The notes: generated by a model not told the origin, from the letters alone. A stretch of DNA of 64,000 nucleotides from Rhinolophus ferrumequinum (GCF_004115265.2 NC_046286.1:95857699-95921698); one strand, 5' to 3'. Counted from the stretch's first letter, positions 25,094 through 36,692 are shown. Numbers and translations: made by a program.

Positions 25094-25310
25094 TAAGTTT
25101 CTACAAAAGGCAAACTACTGATGAAAGATCAGGGACTGCCTGGGGAGCCGACAAGAGGGATTAAAAACAGGCAGGAAAAAATTGAGGGATGATGGTTATA
25201 TTCCTTACTTAATGGTGATGATGGCTTCATGTGTAAATACCAAAACGTCAAATCACATTTTTAATGTTATCTATTTTGTCAATTTTATCACAATAAAACT
25301 GCTTAAAGTC

Positions 25311-26025
25311 AGGTAATTTTATTGGTTTTACTCGACACACCCACAAATCCATGAGATAAATCTTCTTCTACCTTAGACTTCTGCTGAGATGAAGAGCAAA
25401 GCCCTTAAACTTCTTTGAGGCACTACTCAGAGGATCTGAGGTCTGCACCTTAAAACTTCTGGCCTTTGGTCTTTATTCAAACTCTTATACTTTCTCCATA
25501 TTCATAACGGAAACCAGAACATATTCAAATTTAGACATAACCAATTTTTTAAAAAAATGACTGTTTAAGCTCTTACTAGCCCAAATGCTGATTCAAAGAT
25601 AACATTTTACTCTACATTGTTTTAATTTTTCTAGTACGATTTTTATATTTTGTGGCTATTTAACCCATTGGTTTAGTGATGAATTAATATATGTGTCAGT
25701 ATTTCTCAAACTATGTTTATGGTCTTGTATTGAATCAGTTTGAAATGCTTATTTGAAGACCCCATTCCACAACTACTAAAATATTGTGAGTTGGGAGAAA
25801 ACTGGGATTAGAGTAGAGCCGGGGAATCAAAACAAGCTCCATTTATTAGACACAGATACACTCAGTGCCTTCACACATACTAATGCAGTTCAACAGCTTC
25901 CTAAGGAAGCTGTTTCTAGGATTAAAATGTTTATCAAAATAAAAGGTTCCCATTATTTATTAAGTGTAATAATTTTATTCATAACAGGAACAAAATTTTT
26001 ATATATATAATATATACAAGTCACA
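25311..26025. other. Intergenic DNA downstream of FBXO5
   Basis: No gene. A weak MER5-like start ('cagtatttctcaaactatgt', about 25,697) is visible but too short to assign. The FBXO5 3' UTR may end in the right-hand part of this stretch. Confidence 0.4.
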
Positions 26026-26031
26026 TTTATT
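26026..26031 (-). terminator. FBXO5: Candidate distal FBXO5 poly(A) signal
   Basis: AATAAA on the minus strand, about 530 nt after the stop codon. A nearer AATAAA lies at 26,495-26,500. Which one is used cannot be read from sequence alone. Confidence 0.35.
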
Positions 26032-26494
26032 TTCTTAGACACATAAAAATATATATATTTACATATGTACACAAATATTAAAACAGATATTACAACTAAG
26101 AAAAGCAAGATATACACACTGAAAACAAGGTTCAGAAAAGGTAATAAAACATTTAAATTAAGAGACACCAGAAGTTGATATTAATTTAGTAAAGCAAATA
26201 AAATGTCTTAAATGCTAAGATGGTAAACAAAATTTTTAAGATTGTCTAGGTAAAATTACATGGACTTCCTTTACTATAAAACTGAATAACTTTACCTCTG
26301 AATCACAAATACCTGACGACTGGTTTTCTTTTTTCTTAAAATATTTAATTTTTATGATTTATACTAAGAATTCTGAACTTTGTCACATTAAATTGTAAAA
26401 TATTTTAAGAGGTTGTGTGCATACTCTACTTACCAGGGAAAAGAAATCCCATGTACTACATTGATATCAACATAAAGTCGAATATCGCAATACA

Positions 26495-26500
26495 TTTATT
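26495..26500 (-). terminator. FBXO5: Candidate proximal FBXO5 poly(A) signal
   Basis: AATAAA on the minus strand about 64 nt after the FBXO5 stop codon; it would give a very short 3' UTR. Confidence 0.35.
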
Positions 26501-26563
26501 TTTCATATTAAAACCTAACATTTTCTGACTAACCTTCATAATCAGTTATAACAGACTTAATAA

Positions 26564-26815
26564 TTATAATCGCCGTAAACTCTTCTTGCTTTTCTTAGTA
26601 CCAGGCAGAGGACCCACTTTATAACTGGCTTTTAGAGGCTTGCCATTCAAACAGTCTTTGGTGGTATGATAATTACACAGACACCTTGTACAATAGTCAA
26701 ACCCACAGCCTTCTCGTTTGCAGGTTGCCCGCTGTAAATAGCAATCATATTTTGCAGGTGAATTACAGCGAATACAAGCTTTGAGGCTTTCATTCTTTTT
26801 CAATGTCTTGGCAAC
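26564..26815 (-). CDS. FBXO5: FBXO5 exon 5: zinc-binding region and RL tail
   Basis: 252 nt, phase 0, acceptor TTTAG|GTTGCC, reading VAKTLKKNESLKACIRCNSP onward to a TAA-type end after KKSLRRL. It encodes the cysteine-rich zinc-binding region (374-415), which blocks ubiquitin chain building by APC/C, and the C-terminal tail, which in human EMI1 competes with the E2 UBE2S for its APC/C docking site. All expected cysteines and the histidine are present. Confidence 0.97.
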   Translation of the reverse strand, partial: VAKTLKKNESLKACIRCNSPAKYDCYLQRATCKREGCGFDYCTRCLCNYHTTKDCLNGKPLKASYKVGPLPGTKKSKKSLRRL

Positions 26816-29800
26816 CTAAAAGAAAACCCATAAACAAAGTTTAGTAAGGACTGAATGTAATTTAGTTAGGAAAAACAAGAATGGCACCTCTATGCCTTCC
26901 CCAATATATGTAAAGCATCAATGTCACAGGAGACAACTCCGGCCCTTAAGGAGCTTACTGTTCAATGGGTGAGAGATAGTATCACTTATGGACTGGTCCA
27001 GTAGCAATTTCCTAGTGCTGCTTTTAAATATAATCTCTCTTACTTCATGAATGCTACTCACACATCTATGCCTAACTTAAATGGTCACTTTTTCTGTGAA
27101 GTCTTCCGAGTGTCACTCAAGAGTTGACTGCTCTTCTACCTCTAGTTTTATCTTTTTTTAAAGCATCTCTCACATTATATGGCCTTTTCCTTAATGGAAG
27201 CCATCTTCCGGTCTAGATTGTTAAGCTTATGAAGGTTACCATGTTTTCTTATTTATGCAGTATTTGTTAAGAGAGCAGATGCTCAATAAATGCTTTTTGA
27301 ATAAAATTACATTGTGTTAGTCATGTCATAAACAGTTAAGACAAAAACAAACTTTATTCTATACAACTTAATTATTTATTGACCAACATGAGGCAGTCAG
27401 CATTTTATGTCAAAACGTGCACTCGTCTGTAAGATTATGCTTTTTAAATTAAGCTTTCAAAAGTATCCACATGTGAGTAGAACTAAATACACATTGCCCA
27501 ATGATTTGAAGGTATGGGAGGCCTTCAATGTCTGATGGCCTTTTTCTATTTAGTTCTCTTCCTAGACATTAAAGGCAGCAATTGTAAAATGTAATATTGA
27601 ACAGTTTTATAAATTTTAAATTCAATGTTTTTCATTATTTCCTTAGTGTTTACAAATTAGATCTCAACATCACTGAAGTGTCATAAACAATGCCAAATGG
27701 TCTCTATTATTTTCAGCACAGAAAGACATCTCTGTACTTTCCCAATTTATTAGTTGAGTTATAAATGCTTTATTGCTTTTCAACGTTTTTGAAAAAACTG
27801 AAGGTGACAGAAGATAAGGTCTCTATTAATAACTCCCTAATAGTTCTCATTACGCTTTGATTAAATTAAAAATTTTCCATTTCTTACTCTAAATCCTTTA
27901 AACAAATGCCCCATGTTTCTAATTTAGTGATAAAAATTACCTCAGAGAATTCATTGTGCCGACTGTAAAGAGAACCTTTCTGATCACCTGGATTGGATAA
28001 CTTGGGTCGAGCATCTTTGCTGGGGGGAGTTTGGGCTGCTGATTTTTGAACAGAAGCCAATGCAGTTCTGAACATAACATTTTCTCTGGTTGAAGCATGT
28101 GGTGAAAACTTAATGTTCTTTTCCTAATTAAAAAAAAAAAAAGTTAATAAGACTTAAAAATATACTCTTGTATTCTCAACAGTCAGGCATTTTTATGTTT
28201 GTATACATAGAAAAGGGCAAATGAGAATATAAAGGATTTATTTCCACATCCAATTTACCTGCACATGCTTAAATGCAGTGACACAAAACTATTCACATAG
28301 GCATTTTAAAGCCTGAGTTTTTGACAGAAATTACAAACAAGAAATTGTGAGAAGCACTTTTCATGCGTAAGTCTATAGAGCACTTAATATATGATTCATA
28401 CAGTACTGCAGCCAGAACAAAAGATCATTCTTCCCACCACCAGTAGATGGCAACAGTCATGTTTAAGTGTCACCTCAGTGTCAGGAATAGATTCAAAAAT
28501 CTTTTCGGTTAGAAAATCTTCCATTTACGCCAGCTTATCGATAAAGAAATTAAACTTGGAGAATTAAAGCAATACCTGTCTAAAGTTAGTTAATAAGCAG
28601 AAGCACCAAAATTTGGACTTAAAGTCTGCCAATTCCCAGGCCTGAAATTTTAATATCCTGAACTTGAAGTTATTTTTTAAAGTGAAAGAATTCCCTTCTA
28701 TATTAAGAATCCTCAGTATGTTAATAATTTACTCTTTATCTAATAACTGAAAAAATACACAAATGGCAACCAAGATTACGTGAGAACTGAGCACTTTTCC
28801 TTTTTATTTTTGGAAAGTCCATTTCTAGGAATAAATGACTAAGGTGGAATTCTTTTCCCTTTCTCTTTTCTTTAACGAGTTCTAATAAAAGGCTGAAATG
28901 CTTTTTGAATATAAAGGATTTCCAGATTACCTGTTATCTACTTTTCCCTCCTACTTCTAAAGATAGAGCACTAGTTGCTATATTTTAAAATTAAAACATC
29001 ACGCAACAACTTACAGTAACTCTTTGTATTGCTTTATTGTACAACTGCAATGCTCCTTTATCATCTTCTAGAATCTTCTTCCAAGTTGTGCTCACTTTAG
29101 ACACACTGTAAATGATTATAAAGGAAACAATTAAAGCATCACAAAGATCTAAGGTAAATATATTACAGAAACATTAATAGTACAAAAGAGAAATTTTTAT
29201 TAGCAGTGCTTCTCAAACATGGCTATACATTAGAATTGCCCAGGGCACTTAAGATTTAAGGATACCTCATGCCTAGTCTTTTGGGTTTTATTGGTCTGAA
29301 ATAGGGGTCAGGGTTCTGTACTTTTTCTTTTTAAAGCTCCCTTCAAGTTATTCTAAGTGCACCCAGGCTCAAGAACCACTCATTTGTACTTCATTTTTTC
29401 ACAATATTTGCCAACATCAAGTAGCCACCACTGTAGATAAAGCACCATGTTAGTGGTAAATGTTGTGGACAAATTTCAAAGTACTCTAGGACATACTGCT
29501 ATTAGTAGAAATCAACTTAAAAAATCCACGTTGTGAACCAAAAAATAGAACCTGTGATGTTGATAATATCCCTCAAGATAGCCAACAATAAAAATCAATA
29601 CTTGTATCTACTTTGCTTTAGCTATATATTTCATAAAGACCAGTGTAAAGTAACACTTGTGAAGAGTACTTCTCAATTAAACAACAATGCAAAAGACTAC
29701 CTACTATGTTTTTGCATGAGCTGGTGGTGCTAAGCCATCTAATGAACATGCTCAGTGTTATACTAATACACTTAAAGCAAGGATACTTACTTGATTAAGT

Positions 29801-32800
29801 CCATATCACTGAGCTGTGTTAGAATATTTGCTAAGAGATGTCTGAGGCCCCTTCGAAAGAGTTCACTGAGAATATCCACACATTCCAGGCCCATTTTCCT
29901 GCCAATTATATTCTGTAGTCTAAAATTTACACTATACTCCTTCAACTTCTCCCAATCTATTTTAGGATTCCGTTTGGTATTCTTTTTTAATGTTGAACAA
30001 ACCACTTTTGCAAAATGAAGAGCTGGCAGCAAGTTTTTGTTGGGAAATTGGTCTAGGCTTTGCGTCTGTAGCAGGCAAGACTGTGGACTGTCATTGTCCA
30101 GGGGAAGGCTAGCTTCTTCATGTTCAATGAGGCCACTTTGTTGGGAAAATGATGAATAGCCACTGTCTTCACAAGGTCCAGTGGTCTCTAGTTCTCCTAT
30201 TTCATTTGAACTAGTAAGTGATAGTTGCACATGTTGATTTTCCTTGTTATGTAAGGGCTTGCTCTCAGTTTCAAGTTCTACAATCCTGGGGCTCACAATC
30301 GGTGACCCAATATCTGATAACTTTTCATAGTCTTTAATGCAATCTTCATAAGAACCTTCCAAACATGGAGAAACGCAGGAAACTAGCCTTCCAATGTCAT
30401 CAGGTTTTACCAGTTTAAGTTCAGAATGAAGATGCTTATAATTAAAATCACATTTCATTTTGACAGAAAGAGTGGAACTTTCTTCTTTGCAACCTACAAA
30501 AAGAACAACATATTTACTTAATAGCAAAATCTTCACATATCCTTACATCTTAAATTGGGATATAAAGATTTAATTACTTTGCATTCTCTCAACAGTGTAT
30601 ATTGCCTATGTAACTATAAATTTTCCAAGTTTAATTACTGAGATGTGACATGAGAAAATATTACTTAAATTTTATAACAAGTATACATATATCTTATTCC
30701 TGAAATGGTATTTCAGAACAGATTGCTTTTACATCTGTATAACTACAACATTTCACTTTTAAAGTCTATACTGATTGAGTAAAAAATAGTAGAAAGGGAC
30801 TATTTAATAAATACTGTGCTTAAGCAACAAATAAGGAAATGTGAGGCATCAAGAGTGGGGTCTCAGGTCAGAGATCCTTATAGTAATCAAATACTTCTAG
30901 AAGCAGTGTTTATACCCTGGACTTGAAATGACATTTATAGTTAGTTTTGGCTTAAGCATCAAACCACTGACAGTAAATATGGTTAAGACCAATGGGGGAG
31001 GGGAATGTCTAAGTGTCAAACAGTTTTGATAAAAGTAACAAAAAAATGTGTGCATTATTTAAACATTAGCAATTATTATAAGCCTTAGAATAATTGATAG
31101 GTAGCCAATAGAAAGGTCTAAAAAGCCGATAAATTTAAATACCCATAAATTAAAGTCTACTTGAACTCACAGAGCTCTCATATTTAACTTTTATTCTGAC
31201 TGATATTCTGGGTGACAGTCTGATACATTTAAGGTGTTTTTCTACACTACTGGATATTAAGCTCAAGCACAGCAATATCTCCCTATATCTTGCCTAATAT
31301 GTATTAGAAACTCTGCTCTTTTTAATTACTGAACAAAGATTTCTCATGACTAATTAATGAAAGAACCAGAAGAATACTTCAGCTACCAATCAGAAGAAAG
31401 ATATGGAAAATAAGAATGGCATTTCAATCAGCATCAGACCAGATATAAGAATGTGAGCGTGGTAGGGCAGTGCGTGTGAATTCCTGTTCAGTTGTTTTAA
31501 AAACCTGAAGACAATGGTACTTGATATTTATGATAAGTAGCATGATGAGGAAATACAAGTCATGATACTACAAACAAATCATGCAATTCTTTCTGGATGT
31601 TACTCATTAGAATTCAGTTATTGATTCAAATTTGAGCTTCAAAAAAGCCAAAGACTTATTTAAGGTTGTATCACCACGACCATGGCCTTAGAAATCAGTT
31701 AAAATATCTTTAAAGCAGATTTTCTGTCTCTGCACTACTGACATTTTGGACCAGATAATTCATTGTTAGGGGCTCTGTCCTGCGCATTATAGGATTATTT
31801 AGCAGCCTTTACCCATCTGATGCCTTTAGTAACCCCTTTTACCTAGGCAAGACAATAAAAAATATCTCCAGTCACCAGTTATTGCCAAATGTTGGCAGTT
31901 GGGAGAAGGCAGCGGCAGCAAAATCTCCCCCACTACTCAGCTGAGAATCACTGCTTTAAAGAATGATTAGGATTCTGTCAGGCAGGAGAGGCTGGAAGGG
32001 TATTCACTAAAGGATAGTTTGAGCAAAAGCACTATTCTGGGAGGGGACATATAGAAATGAGCTTAGAAAACTGCTTAGCATCACTGAAGGCAGAGTATAT
32101 GAATAGTATTAGATTAGTGCAAAAGTAATTGCAGTGTTTGCAATTATCTTTAACCTTTTAAACAGAAATGACTTTTGCACCAACCTAAGATGTGCTTCGA
32201 TTATACTTGTCATCCACTTCTCACTACAAGCCAATCACAGGCAGCTAACAATTTATCCTGTAAGTAAATGTACCAGTCAGTATGTTTAGTCTGCCCTTAA
32301 ATATTGGTAATCTGTCCATATTAATGTTACCATTTTTATTTAGAGCAAAAGCTTTAAGTCAAAATACTAAAGGGCACTTTGATAGAAAGTAGCCTTGTAG
32401 GTAGAGATTCTCTGTAAATTCCCAATGACTAATACAGCGAAGACATAGCATGTGTCCAAGATCCCACTAAACCTTGGACTAACCCAAAAATTTAGGTTTA
32501 AGCTAAGAGTTTGGGGCATGAAAAGTAAATAAAGAATATACGAATTCTAATCTCCCAAACTAAGCCTAATTAGATCAAATTATTTTGAGTGGTTGCCTTC
32601 CACTCTGAAAAAGTAAAATATTCCAAGATGGTTTTTATTTTGTCTCAAGTAATGAAGTATGATTTAAATATTACCACCTTTAATCTGAGAGAATAAAAAA
32701 ATAGAAGCCACCTACAAAGATATACATTTTACTTTGTTTAGCTGCCTAAAGGGAAAAGGCCTGAAACTGTACTTCTGAAACTCATCATTTCAAAGGCATT

Positions 32801-35800
32801 CTTCTGTTTATCTTTATTTTTTTCATTTATTAGTTTCAGGTGTACAAAACAATGTAATAGTTAGAAATTTACACCTCTCACAAAGTGATAACCCCCCTTC
32901 TGTTTGTCTTTAGAACAGTTACTGGAAGATATCCTATAGAAGAACGCCTTTCATTCAATTTTACTTGAATATGGACAGTTCTTTAAATTCAAAATGAATA
33001 ATGACTCAAATATCTTATACTTGTTTAGAAGTTTACAGTTTCCAAACACTTGGTTCTCACAAGTTTTTGAGGTAGGATGGAGAGGTATTATTACCTTATT
33101 TTTCTGAAAACACTTGAAGCTCAGCTAAGTAACTTGCCCAAGATTTTACAGGTAGTTAAGAGATATACATACTCATGGACTTTGGTTATAATCCAATAAA
33201 TTATTTTGTTGTTGCTCAAATTGTTCTGGCTTTCCATTGTTAAGTTCATATACATTTGACAAACATCCATTATTTTGTTTTTGGAGCAGTCCTTACTTTC
33301 TGGCACTATGAGATGCTCCAAGCTCATCTTGTATTTTCCTGGTTCCAGCCCTAGAATCAGTTATTTTTCCAAGGAATTCTGCTTTTATTGGTTCCAAAAT
33401 CTGGATACTGGTTGTAGATTGTTTTAAAATGTGAAATTATGTAATGTACTTTAAAAAAATCTCCATAACAATACTGCAAAAATAAACCAGTACCACTTTT
33501 ATACAACAAGATCCTGCAAGTAGCCTTTTCGTAAAAGGCTAATTCCAGGTCTTTAAACTATTTCAGTGCTTTCCAGTGACCAAGCCAAATATCCCCAAAC
33601 CATTTGGAAAATATATGTTTTTATATAATTGAGTTGATATTCAGAAAAGGGAAGAAAACATTATGTGGTTTCATGACCTTTTGAATCAGACTGATAAGGG
33701 TTCAGAGTCTAGTTCTGCCACTTCATTCATTTATCCAATGCCTACTTTGTGATAGGGTGTGGAGAAAGGAAGAAATTAGTCAAGGACGATCTTTTGGAGG
33801 TGACATTCTGAGACCTGTAAGCCTTGTGAAAATCTGGTGGGAGAGTTCCAGGCAGAGGGAAACACTGGAAGCAAGGACAAGTATTAAGTATTTAAGGAAG
33901 AGAAAGTCCTGTAGGACTGCAACTTAGTGCGCTAGGAGGGAAAATGACTGAAAAATAAGGTTGGAAAGGCAGAATGGGATTTTTAAGGTAGGGTGGATTT
34001 TATTGTGTAATAGTCTTTGAAGGATTCTAAATAGAGACAGTTGGTTTATACTTTAAAACAAATCATTGGTAGCTGTGGAGAACAGATTGTAGGAAGGTAC
34101 AAGTGGAAGCTAGGAGAGTAGTTAGAAGTATGTATCAGGAGAGTCCAAAGAGATGGGTACTTGAGACTTGATGACCATAGTGAAAAATGAAGATAAATAA
34201 ATAGATGTGAGATTTATTTAGGAAGTTAAAGTCAAAAATCAAAAGAACTTGATGATGTATTAGATATGGATGATGAAGGAAAGTGGAGTAAAGAATACAA
34301 GAATACCCTGGGGTTAAAGATTTGAGCATCTATAGTGTAAAGTGTCATTTGCTGAGTTGGGGAAAACTGAGGAAGTTAACTCTTTCCTCCTCTATAAAAT
34401 GGGGGTGAGAAAATTAAATTGAACTGAACTCATGAGAGTCCCTGTCACACATGCTCTCATCAGTAGAGTCTACAGTATTTTCATCAATTATTCACATGCA
34501 AAAATCCCTTCACATTCCTTAATATTGTATATTATGAACATTTTAAAAGTAGCAAAATATACTCTAGACAGAAGTATACATTTCAGAATATTCTTTACTT
34601 TTTCCAGTAATCAGATCCAACTTCACATGAAAACCCTTGCTCAGCCTTTTGACTAACTTTGTGATGGAGAACAGTCAGTCTCTTTCATTTTCTCTAAAAT
34701 GGAGATATTAATATCCACTTCATGGAGTTGGTAGGTCCAACATACTGCCTTTTTCAAACCTCTCATGAATAGTCCCATCATGAAAAAGAAGTTATTATAG
34801 TTAAGTGTACAAAGTGTAACCTTCTATTTAACTTTTCAATATAATCTGACACTCCATATTAAATAGACAATGCTTAAAAATCTTTACGGCTATTCAATGT
34901 TAAATAAGTTCTACAATCTCTAATACCTTTAAGATAGCCAGCATGTGCCCAACATTAGGCATGTAGGCATGGCTACTCTTCAAAAATTTAAGAGAGCCCC
35001 AAGGCTTGCCGCCATAAACTGCAAATTAGTCATTATCTCTAAGAGACAAAAAATTTTAAGAGCCCACTTTAAAAAATATTTGAATGCAATCAATTTTTAA
35101 ATTTCATTTCCTCAAATTTGTAAACAGGAAAAACATTCAAGAGACAACTGGATGGTGGTAAAGAGACAACTGGAATTAAACAATCAAAAGACCCCTTCTT
35201 AAAGCCATCAAGCTTCAAAATTTCACAGAGAGATTTATGATCCATGATCTTCTAGAAATAGACATGATCTGTTAAGTATTTTTTTTCTCAAGTCTTCCAC
35301 ATTCTTTTCTAAAGAAATGGGTATCTTCCAGATGACCAAATATTCCAATATCACATTGCTAATTTTTAAAACTTGTTAATGTCCAAGTTAAAATAAATGC
35401 ATTTGGATCTCTTTTAGAGACAGCAACAGAGGATAAAAATAAGCATTTATTTTACTGCCTTTCATTCTACCCAAGTTTGGAGTAAAAAAACTAGTGCTTC
35501 AAGGAGCACAGCCAAAAATAACAACCAATTCTTCAAATAACACAAAATCAGCTAAATAAGCCCAAATTCACTGGTCTGTACTGAAAACTGCTTTTCCCCC
35601 CCAATCTGTTTCCAGGCCTTGGGGCTGAGTTACTGGGTAAAGGGGGAAAAAAGGAGAAATTGAACATTTTTGTTTGGAGGTCCCAAAGTGATTGGTCCGA
35701 TGGGGGCGGGGGACCCTCCATTTGGCGGGAGTCGATGGGGGGAAGACCCTAGAAATCCTGAGGGGTCGCTAGGGTGGCCCCTCAGGGCGCGGGCCTTGCT

Positions 35801-36470
35801 GAGGAGGCGGGAGATAACAGCGAGCTCGATCTCCCGCGCCCGCCAGCGAGGCTGAGGTGGCGAAAAACCGGGGAAAGTGACTCCGAATCTGAGGGCGGGG
35901 GCCAGATATGGAAAAGGGGCGCGGGGAGTGGGGATGAGACAGTTGGCCGGGCTCTGGGGACCGCTGGCTTGCAAGGGCTGCAGAGCTGGAGCTCCAGGGT
36001 GGGATGGGGGAGGGGAGGGGGCATTTGGCGCCCATTCCAGCCTTGTGGGGAGAGGTAGATCTTCCAAGCAAAGAAGGACGCCCTAGGAGGCCTCGGCCCG
36101 CACCTCCCCCGGAGCTGGCGTCTTGGTTCGGCGTGGCAGGCGGAACACGGACCAGCCATACCGCCTCAGCACATCTGGTGCCCTTCCCAGCACGCCAGCC
36201 TTCTTTCTCCCGGCCCCAGGGACCGCCGCCGGAGCCCGTCGGAGGCTCAGGGTGGAGCCGCACGCCCGGACTCGGGAAGGTGTCGGGTTCGAGTCGTAGG
36301 CCCCCCGCCCCTCACCAGGCACCCCTCCTGGAACCCAGCCTCCCATGCTCCCTCTTCTCCCACTCACTGTCCGAGGGGTGAGGGTGCCCGGAGGCTGTCA
36401 CGGCGCTGTAGGGGCAGCGGCAGGAGTTGGAGCGAGAACCTGGGGAGCAGCTGCAGGGGCGCTGGCTCAT
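26564..36470 (-). CDS. FBXO5: F-box only protein 5 (EMI1), whole gene span
   Basis: EMI1 inhibits the anaphase-promoting complex (APC/C) bound to CDH1 or CDC20, letting cyclins build up in S and G2. Five coding exons join as 36,470-36,368; 30,493-29,791; 29,105-29,015; 28,123-27,941; 26,815-26,564, giving 1,332 nt and 443 residues (human 447 as I recall it). Readable elements in order: KEN at 118-120; phosphodegron DSGYSS at 144-149 (PLK1-primed, bound by beta-TrCP); F-box around 240-290; D-box RTAL at 318-321; zinc-binding region 374-415 with C374, C377, C385, C392, C397, C402, C405, H410, C415; C-terminal LRRL tail. Every join has AG/GT borders and keeps the frame, so the copy looks functional. 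MTRF1L lies about 7.4 kb upstream, transcribed the same way. Confidence 0.97.
27030..27310 (+). repeat. L2 LINE 3' end in FBXO5 intron 4
   Basis: Diverged L2 tail: 'gtgaagtcttccgagtgtcac' (about 27,097-27,117), 'agattgttaagcttatgaagg' and 'atgctcaataaatgctttttg'. Confidence 0.65.
27941..28123 (-). CDS. FBXO5: FBXO5 exon 4: linker with D-box
   Basis: 183 nt, 61 codons, phase 0 at both ends, acceptor AATTAG|GAAAAG after a long T run, donor GAG|GTAATT. It encodes EKNIKFSPHASTRENVMFRT and ends RHNEFSE. The D-box reads RTAL (318-321); from memory the human form is RTPL. The R and L that define the D-box are kept. Confidence 0.96.
29015..29105 (-). CDS. FBXO5: FBXO5 exon 3: end of F-box
   Basis: 91 nt. 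Its first base completes an Asn codon begun in exon 2; 30 codons follow: VSKVSTTWKKILEDDKGALQ then LYNKAIQRVT. Acceptor TTTACAG|T, donor ACT|GTAAGT. Holds the C-terminal helix of the F-box, which contacts SKP1. Confidence 0.96.
29203..29378 (+). repeat. MER5A-type hAT fossil in FBXO5 intron 2
   Basis: Begins 'cagtgcttctcaaacatggc' and ends near 'ctcaagaaccactca', the inverted tips of MER5A. Old non-autonomous hAT element. Confidence 0.8.
29791..30493 (-). CDS. FBXO5: FBXO5 exon 2: KEN, degron, start of F-box
   Basis: 703 nt. It begins GT TGC (finishing a Ser codon from exon 1; acceptor TTTGTAG|GTTGC) and ends ATC AA|GTAAGT. It encodes residues 35-268 and part of 269: CKEESSTLSVKMKCDFN at the start, HNKENQ, EDSGYSSF, and FRLQNIIGRKMGLECVDILS at the start of the F-box. 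Against the human protein as I remember it, the segment before FRLQNIIG is about two residues shorter (LKEYSVN here). Confidence 0.97.
31716..31953 (+). mobile_element. MER20 hAT-Charlie element in FBXO5 intron 1
   Basis: Full-length-looking MER20 with an exact 8-bp target duplication CTTTAAAG on both sides (31,708-31,715 and 31,954-31,961). Inner wording 'gacattttggaccagataat' and 'tgccaaatgttggcagttg'. MER20 copies are old in placental mammals. Confidence 0.88.
32108..32188. mobile_element. MADE1-like mariner MITE in FBXO5 intron 1
   Basis: About 80 bp with imperfect inverted arms: left ATTAGTGCAAAAGTAATTGC, right complementary to TTAGGTTGGTGCAAAAGTCA. Size and sequence match MADE1, the short derivative of the Hsmar1 mariner. 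In primates many miR-548 genes derive from MADE1. The loop side is degraded. Confidence 0.8.
32817..32896 (-). mobile_element. Short L1 3' end in FBXO5 intron 1
   Basis: An 80-bp, strongly 5'-truncated L1 3' end reading 'gtacacctgaaactaat' style text on the minus strand, with its tail toward lower coordinates. Flanked by near-identical duplications CTTCTGTTTATCTTTA (32,801-32,816) and CTTCTGTTTGTCTTTA (32,897-32,912). Same orientation as FBXO5. Confidence 0.85.
33010..33185. repeat. MIR-like fragment in FBXO5 intron 1
   Basis: Diverged MIR wording: 'aggtattattaccttatttt' and 'aagtaacttgcccaagattt'. Confidence 0.55.
33780..34070 (+). repeat. L2-like fragment in FBXO5 intron 1
   Basis: Diverged text of the L2 region that reads 'gaggtgacattctgagacct', 'ttccaggcagagggaa' and 'tgtaggactgcaactt'. 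Low similarity, family inferred. Confidence 0.5.
36368..36470 (-). CDS. FBXO5: FBXO5 exon 1 (coding part)
   Basis: ATG at 36,470-36,468, then MSQRPCSCSPGSRSNSCRCP and YSAVTASGHPHPSD, 34 codons plus one base, donor GACA|GTGAGT. This exon was missing from simple open-frame lists because it is short. It aligns with the human N-terminus MSRRPCSCAL... as I recall it. The Cys/Ser-rich N-terminus is poorly conserved between mammals. Confidence 0.93.
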
Positions 36471-36576
36471 GCCAGTGAAGTGAGCTCTTCCTCAGGTGAG
36501 GGACCAGCTTCCACAGCGGTGGAAAGAAGAATCCGCTTCACAGAGTTCTCTCTTCAGAAAGGCGCCAGCTGGTACT

Positions 36577-36692
36577 TTTAAAATCTTTGAATTTGGTGCC
36601 CAAATCCGCACGGCCCAATGGGACGCGTCTCTCGGACGCGCGCTCCAATGGAAAGGCGGTAGGAGGGGGCGACCTCACCCAAGCCCAATTGG
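36577..36692 (-). promoter_or_regulatory. FBXO5: FBXO5 core promoter with phased CCAAT boxes
   Basis: CCAAT pentamers occur at 36,615-36,619, 36,645-36,649 and 36,685-36,689, steps of 30 and 40 bp, about 145-220 bp upstream of the ATG. TTTGAA (36,586-36,591) and TTTTAAAA (36,577-36,584) lie between them and the gene and resemble CHR elements. Evenly spaced CCAAT boxes bound by NF-Y plus a CHR are typical of cell-cycle promoters. The start site was inferred, not seen. Confidence 0.5.

Larger units (their letters stand above)
21640..25310 (+). repeat. Old L1 LINE, ORF2 to 3' end, with two nested insertions
   Basis: A long decayed L1M-type body. ORF2-like wording occurs near 21,935-21,975 ('aatcacattaaatttaag...'), 23,330-23,400 and 23,900-24,170, and the 3' end runs through 'gatggttatattccttactt' and 'caattttatcacaataaaac'. 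A mariner (24,173-24,695) and a palindromic MITE (24,895-25,093) interrupt it; the L1 text resumes after each. No intact frame remains. Confidence 0.8.

Noticed and set aside
1-26000. VIP or another coding gene in the left flank
   Set aside because: No exon of VIP or any other known protein could be read; VIP is farther away in human.
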